A stretch of DNA of 64,000 nucleotides, taken from Taiwanofungus camphoratus (lineage: Eukaryota > Basidiomycota > Agaricomycetes > Polyporales > Taiwanofungaceae). This document shows positions 57,955 through 64,000 of this stretch, in pieces. The notes below the pieces were generated by a model. That model was not told where the DNA came from, made no database searches, and saw nothing but the letters and a program-made list of their open reading frames with translations. Each line of letters opens with the position of its first letter. Position 1 is the stretch's first letter. The DNA lies in the NCBI GenBank assembly GCA_003999685.1, contig CP021224.1, positions 1,550,001-1,614,000 on the forward strand, written 5' to 3'. Position numbers and translations under genes: made by a program.

Positions 57955-60900
57955 TTACCCCCCTCTCAAAGATTTGTCGTCCCCGACGATCTAGTCCTCA
58001 AAGTCAACGTGTTCAACATCCTCCACCACCGTCGTTCGAGGTCGTAAGGTGTCAGAGTGGTCAGACAACAAGTCGTCATCGCTATTGTGCATGCACTCTT
58101 CAACGCGGTGTCCGACCTGGAGGCACCGGATGCAGAAGGGGGAATTGGTCGACGAGGGGTTGGTGGAGCCGTGGTTCGAGGACCCCCCTGATCCTGGGCT
58201 GGAGGCATAACTAATGTCGGGGGCCTGCACCTGCACCTGATTCCTGAAGGGGATCAGGTTGTCAATGAGTCCCACCAGAGGGGACCGTAAGAGGTAGGCG
58301 AGCAGATCCCGTGCTGCTCTGCCCGCGTCGATGCTGAGGTGGGATAACTCCCATGTCGCTGGGTTGTCCCCATTTGCACCAAGACCCGTCCGTCAATGCT
58401 CTATTGCGGCGAGGCCACCAGCATCGTGAGCCACGCCCATGAACGTCCAATAGATGTCGACTAGTAGGCGAAGGTCGGGCCATGCTAGTATCCTCGTGTC
58501 AACCTCTGGCCTGAGGTCCGCATCCACCAACACCCACGCTATCCGGTGCGCTAGCCTCCAGTGATCGTACGGATCATCTGAGGTGGCATACGGAGGCACT
58601 GTCTCCTGTACTGCTTCGTATGGATGGGCCTGAGTGTGTCATGCTCGTATCCGGGGTGCAAGGGCCCGTACGTTCGCTGCACTGTGGTTTAGGTGCAGAG
58701 ACTGGGAGGGGGAGTTCGTACGAGTGGGCATCGTGGTGTTGTTCGCCGGAGGAGTCGCAGTCGTATGTGTTTCTGCAGATGCGGGCGTGCCGGGCGTTGA
58801 TCTGGGGTCTTGCTGGCAACTTGTTGGCCTTTTTATACAGTTCTAGGACCTCGGGTGAATTCGCTAGATCTGCTTCTGACTGCCATGTGTTAGCCGAGTT
58901 CGGCCATCCAACCCATTTGACCAGGAACTGCCATTTCCCATGTTGGGCACGATGCCTGTGGATGCCTTTGACTTCGTATTCTTCGTCTCCATCAATTAAC
59001 TCTGGGGGCGGCCTTGTGAAGTTCAGCCCATGTTCTTTAGTCTCCCAGTATGGTGTCAACAGCAACACATGGAATATTGGGTGTATCTTCCATGTTCTCA
59101 GTAGCTGCAGCTTGTACATCAGTGGCCCTAGGACTTCGGCTATCTTGAGTGGTCCTATGCATTTCGGGGCAAACTTCTTTGGAATCTTTAGACGAAGATT
59201 TGTGGCTTCTAGCCAAACCTGTGTGCCCTTCTCGAACGGTTTCCATGGCTGCTGTGTTCGTTCTGCCATGAGCTGTGCCGCCAGATCCTGTGCCACCAAG
59301 GCTTCCTTTCTGGACTCGCTGATGACTGAGAGGTGGTCCTTGATGGATGGGTACTTTTCTGATGCCTTGGGGGAGCCGATGGCCTTCAGATCATATCCCA
59401 TGATCAGCCTGAATGGTGACTCCTTTCGCCCTGCGTGTGGTACCTGATTGTGCACGAATTCGAATTCGGGGATGAACTTCGCCCAGTCGTGGGGGTTGTT
59501 CGCACATAGAATCCGCCATGCTGCCTCAAGTTCCTGGTTGACACGCTCTGTGCTCCCATCAGACTGCGGATGGTAGGCAGTAGACATCGCTGCCTTAACA
59601 CCGGTTAGCTTGCACCATTCACGGAAAACTGCCGCTGCGAACTGAGGGCCTCTGTCCGATATCATCCTGTCTGGCAGTCCATATCGCCGATAGACATTCT
59701 GGTGAAGCGCTTCCGCTGTTTCTACTGCGTCGATGGTCTTGTTGCAGGGAATCAGAACGATTCCCTTAGACAGTTCGTGGTCGATGACCACCATCAGCGC
59801 ATCAAAGCCCCTTGATTCTGGCAAGTCCGTGATGAAGTCGGCTGAGATGTGAGAGAATGGCCTAGAGTTCGGTTCGGTGGGGATTGGGTGCATCAGTGGC
59901 CGCGTTGGGTGTGTATTGACCTTACTTTCCTGGCACTTTGCGCAGCCTTCAACGTATTTCTCGATGAACTTGGTCATTCCATACCAGAACCAGTCTCTCC
60001 TGGCAATGGCAAAGATGCCTTGGACACCAGGATGCGCCATGGCCGGTGTGTCGTGGCAGAGTTGGATGACTTCTCGGCGTAGGTCGTCATCAGGAGGTAC
60101 GTAGACCTGGTTTTTATACAAAATTAAACCTTCCTGAACGTCCCAATCTGCCAGTTTCGTGTGCGCAAACCCTGTGCCTTTGAATGGCGGTACCTTCCCC
60201 CATTTTAAAGCATCAATCGTCTCAATGACCATCCTGTCACGGCTACGACATTCACGTATCTTTTTGATGATGGCTGTATTAGTGGCGTTGAGGAAGAGTT
60301 CGTCAGGGAGGAGGACGACGTCCTCATTGTCCCACTCACCCCCAGGGTGGCCTGGTCATCACGAGAGTGCGTCGGCGACTACAAGGTGCTTGCCTTTCTG
60401 GTTTTCTAACCGTAGTTCGAACTGTGACAGCAGCAACTGCCATCATGCCTGTTGCCATGTCAGTCGCTGGGCCTCCCTGAAGTACGTCAGGTTTTTGTGG
60501 TCCGTTACGACTGTAACGGGGTGTTTTGCCCCTTCTAAGTGGTGGTGCCATTCTTCGAGCGCCCAGACGATCGCCAGCAGTTCCCTATCATAGATCTGAT
60601 AGTTCTGTTCTGCTGCATTCAGTGATTTCGAGAGGTACGCCGTGGGATGGAGTTTTCCGTCAGACCCTTCTTGCTGTAGTACTGCTCCTGTTGCTACCAG
60701 GGAGGCATCACACTCAATCACGAACGGTTTCTCCGGGTTAAGCATAGTGAGTACCGGGGCTTCACAGAAGCAGCTTTTAAGTTCTTTGAAAGCGGCTTCG
60801 CATTTCGCAGTCCAGTTCCACTGTACCCCCTTCTTTTTAAGGGCGTTCAAGGGGTGGGCGATGTCAGAGAACCCCCGTATGAACCGGCGGTAGAAGTTAG

Positions 60901-63417
60901 CTAGACCCAAGAATCGTTCAGCGTCTTTGACCTTGGTTGGCGTCGGCCAGTCCTCAATGCCCTGTAGCTTGTCTTTGTCCATGTGGACTTGGCCCGGTGT
61001 GATGGTCATCTCTAGGAACTCAACTTCTTGAACGTCGAATGTGCATTTCTGTGGTTTGACAAAGAGGTCCAACTCCTGCAAGCGTTGCAGTACTCGTCGT
61101 GTTCGTTCCCGGTGAGCAGCGGCGTCCTCAGAGAAGATCAGGATGTCGTCCATGTAAATGACGAGCCATCCTTCCGACAACATGTCCTCAAAGCTGTCAT
61201 TCATGAGCCGCTGGAACGTTGCTGGGGCATTGCACATGCCATAGAACATAACTGTTGGCTCGACCAGTTTCTTGGTTCCATGATGGTTGACCATGAACGC
61301 GCCCTTCCATTGGTCGCCCTCCCTGATGCGTACGTTATTGTAACCGTTCCGGAGGTCCAGTTTCGTGAAGACGGTCGCTTTGGTCAGTCTGTCGATTAAT
61401 TCTCCAATGAGCGGGAGTGGGTACGCATCTTTCATCGTACTGTTGTTAAGGTACCGGTAGTCCTGACAGGGTCGGAGCCCACCGTCCTTCTTTTTGACAA
61501 AGAATGCGGGAGAGGCCATGGGTGACTTGGACTCTCGTAGATATCCCATCACCAGGTTCTCGTCCAGGAACTTGTCCATTTCAACTTGTTCTGCCCGCGA
61601 TAGTGGTATGACACCACACTTCCTTGGTATGAAGTCAGGTTTGGTTTCGATGGCATGGTCCCATGGTCAGGGTTCGGGGAATCGCTTGGCCGCTGCCTTT
61701 TCAAACCGGTCTTTGTAGTCGAGCAGGTACCCTGGTACCATGTCCTTGATTCGCAGTTCTTGGTCGGGGGGTGTCAGAGGTGTACTAGTCTGCCTGGCTG
61801 TTGCTATGAACCGCTTCGAGCTGTTGACTGGGCTTCCCCAGTTCAACTTTGATTGGTGGTATTTGGGCGTCCTTAGCAGGCCTTCCTTGTCTACTAGTGG
61901 TTCAGATGCATCTTGGAAGACGTCTAGGACACCTTCCCCCCATGTGTATGTGCATACTATCTGTTCTAGTTCATCGTCGTCCTCATGAATAGAGGCACGG
62001 CAGAGAGGAATCCCATTTGTGGTTGGTTTGGCCATGATCCAGGCATAGTATCCTTGCCATTCGGCAAGTCTGGCTTCGTTAATGTCGATCGTCCCTTTCT
62101 CCCAGTCAATTTTTGGGTTGACTTGTGCGAGCCAGGGGTTGTCAAGTACCACGTCAAGTGGCCCGATGTCTGAGACATAGAAGTTAGTCGGGACGTCGTT
62201 TCCTTGTAGGCAGATGCTGCCTTCAACCCGATGGGTGATGGGCCCCCCTCTGTTTGCACTCCCATCAATGGTGGTGGAGATCACTGTTCGTGGTAGTGGT
62301 CTGGTGGGGAGTCCCCATTTCTTCACAAAGTTTGGGTGGACTAAGTTAGCATCGGCCCCGCTATCCAGTAGGGGGAAAACTGCGACGGCCTTTTCTCCTG
62401 CAACGATGTAGCCAGGCAAATAGAGGGTATGGCATTTGTGAAGTCCGGTAATTACACTTCGTATTGAGGGTTCTGGCAGCTTGTGTGCCGAGTCGGGTTG
62501 CCTTAGAGGAAACCCAGCATGTGTGGGTTCCACCGATATGTCTTTGTCACTTTCGACATTCGGTTCTTCTGGGTATGCTCATGAAGTCCCTGCCATGGGT
62601 AGCTCTATCGATCCGTCAGATTCCTCACTGCCCCAGTAATCCGCTGGTGGGCAAGGGTATGGCTGAGTTTCTTCCAGCATGAAGTCACTTACGCTGGTTG
62701 GCCATCGTGACAAGGGTTCTGTGATGACAGGGAATGAGTCTCTCCTTCCGGAGCCTACTCCCCCAACTGCCTCGGGGGGTTGTGAAAGTCTGGGTCCCGT
62801 CTCATGCTGGTTGTCCTGTTCATTATCGGCCTTAACTGAGCTAGCGCTGTCGCCTCCTTTTCATTTGGACTTCCTGGGTTCAGGGCAATCCTTGACCGTG
62901 TGTCCTGTCTTTCTACATCGGTAACAGCTCTTCTTTTTCCAGTGCTGTGTCCGTGTGTCGATGTCGCTTCGGTGTGGTCGTGCTGTTGTTCTTCCTTGGG
63001 GCCTGCACCTCCCTGTCCCTGGTCTAGGACATCAGCAGAGGGTTGAGAAAGTCCAAGGTCGTCATTGCTCGCTGTGAGCGGTCCATTTCATGGGATTCCA
63101 AGTGCATTTTCTTCGACTGTTTCTGGTCATGGGGGTTTTTTCTCTTCTCTCCCTTCCTTCAGTTTTCTTCGCCAGGCAATAGCTCTCCGGACTATTGCCA
63201 GGAATCGTTCCATCCTGTTCGTGCCTCTCTCTCTCTCTGTCGGGCAAAAGATGGTGCGTACTCGTAGTCAAGTAGCCTCCTCCTGCCAGTCCCTTTTCGA
63301 GATGCTGGTCTTATCCAATCCTGCCTATGAGGACGTTGGTGAGGTTCGGGTGTTTTGTTCGTTCGTTTCGGGTTCGGGTTCACTATCTGCAGATAGAAGT
63401 TTGAAATCTTGTCCTAA
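57955..63417 (-). mobile_element. Ty3/gypsy chromovirus 2, interior, nearly whole
   Basis: In element order (right to left): a gag region with a zinc knuckle CYRCRKTGHTVKDC (about 62940-62890); an aspartic protease with LLDSGADANLVHP (about 62370); reverse transcriptase with YMDD (about 61155); RNase H (about 60750-60560); the integrase zinc region and core (about 60080-59520); a chromodomain (about 58990-58850); and an extra 3' region (about 58600-57990) with a second zinc-knuckle-like cluster CIRCLQVGHRVEEC (about 58130). Large parts are open; a few breaks are present. It is nested in gypsy element 3. LTR similarity suggests a fairly recent insertion. Confidence 0.92.
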
Positions 63418-64000
63418 TGTTACGGGGGTGTCTATGCCCATAAGCGACTACTAGTGACGGTGAGTCGTTGAGTAGTCGAGCGTGTATGTGAGGAGTCAGC
63501 CTGGCTGACGACGAGTATACACCTAAGTCTTCAACCGCTAGCCCAACGGTCTCGAGAGAGTTACGGGCTATGTCGCGTCGTCTAGCTCCAAGTGTAGTCA
63601 CAAGAGAGTAGATGGTCTGAGAAGACCCGTTGAATAGACAAAGGTATATACAAAGTACAAGGACAACGATGGTGTCCAAGTACGCAGTGAGGCTAAGGCT
63701 ACTGAAGTGTAACCTATGGTGACTAGTAACGAAGGTGACAGACAAGAGGACAAGATTGGGGTACTCCGCAGTGAGCCAACCCCCTTAAGTACTATGGTGG
63801 GTTTTAGGGCAAGCCAGCCCTCGTCCCACAGGTATCAGTACCTACTAAGTGTCCCTGAGTCAGGGGCCTGAGTGGCCCCCTCTGAGTAACAGTCCATGAC
63901 TAAGCGGGGATGGACAGCCCGTCTGGAATGGTGGTGGTAATCGTAAGTGTACACAACCCGCTAGTCTGTGAAGTAAAGAGAAAATGAAATGTACGCCCAC
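63418..64000 (-). mobile_element. 5' LTR of chromovirus 2, cut by window end
   Basis: The first 583 bp of an LTR otherwise identical in layout to 57352-57954; about 20 bp should lie beyond the window. The target duplication therefore cannot be tested here. Confidence 0.9.

Overview
The window looks like a repeat-rich stretch of an Agaricomycete (mushroom-forming basidiomycete) genome. The reasons are short GT-AG introns (mostly 60-105 bp), repeated fungal-type FunK1 kinases, truncated and complete Spt5-like genes of a kind multiplied in Agaricomycetes, Ty3/gypsy chromoviruses, a fungal TNP2 transposase relic, and host genes with basidiomycete exon structure. No tRNA, rRNA or CRISPR array was found. 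All calls come from reading the sequence; no database search was possible.

Layout. 1-11.7 kb: two mirror-image copies of the 3' part of an Spt5-like gene (1-1704 and 10000-11357) flank about 8 kb of broken LTR elements, including a 5'-truncated chromovirus (2396-7117). 11.7-23 kb: three FunK1-type kinase genes in the same orientation (A intact but for a replaced tail, B intact with a shortened tail, C a pseudogene). 23.9-33.9 kb: a gene-dense host core with a Ser/Pro-rich protein of unknown function, a Sly41/TPT-type transporter, a class II eIF4E (4E-HP-like) factor, the Kei1 subunit of inositol phosphorylceramide synthase, and a PQ-loop membrane protein. I could assign exon boundaries for all five. 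34.4-44.0 kb: two more FunK1 genes (D broken, E intact) and a full-length Spt5-like gene, all on the minus strand.

The FunK1/Spt5 blocks on either side of the host core are inverted copies of each other. Positions 10000-14868 pair with 42767-37899, with coordinates summing to 52767 and no net indel. The core is therefore bracketed by long inverted arms that could recombine and invert it. The arms show recent homogenisation, a patch of foreign-looking divergence, and one arm-specific miniature-transposon insertion whose empty site survives in the other arm.

44-64 kb is almost all mobile DNA: a solo LTR, an uncharacterised gene family member convergent with a TNP2-type (CACTA-like) transposase relic, a 3.3-kb non-coding element with CAGT-type inverted ends and minisatellite arms, a Ty3/gypsy gag-protease remnant, and a second chromovirus nested in it that runs off the window edge. 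The two LTRs of that chromovirus differ only at CpG sites, which points to methylation-linked deamination as the main mutational force on repeats here.
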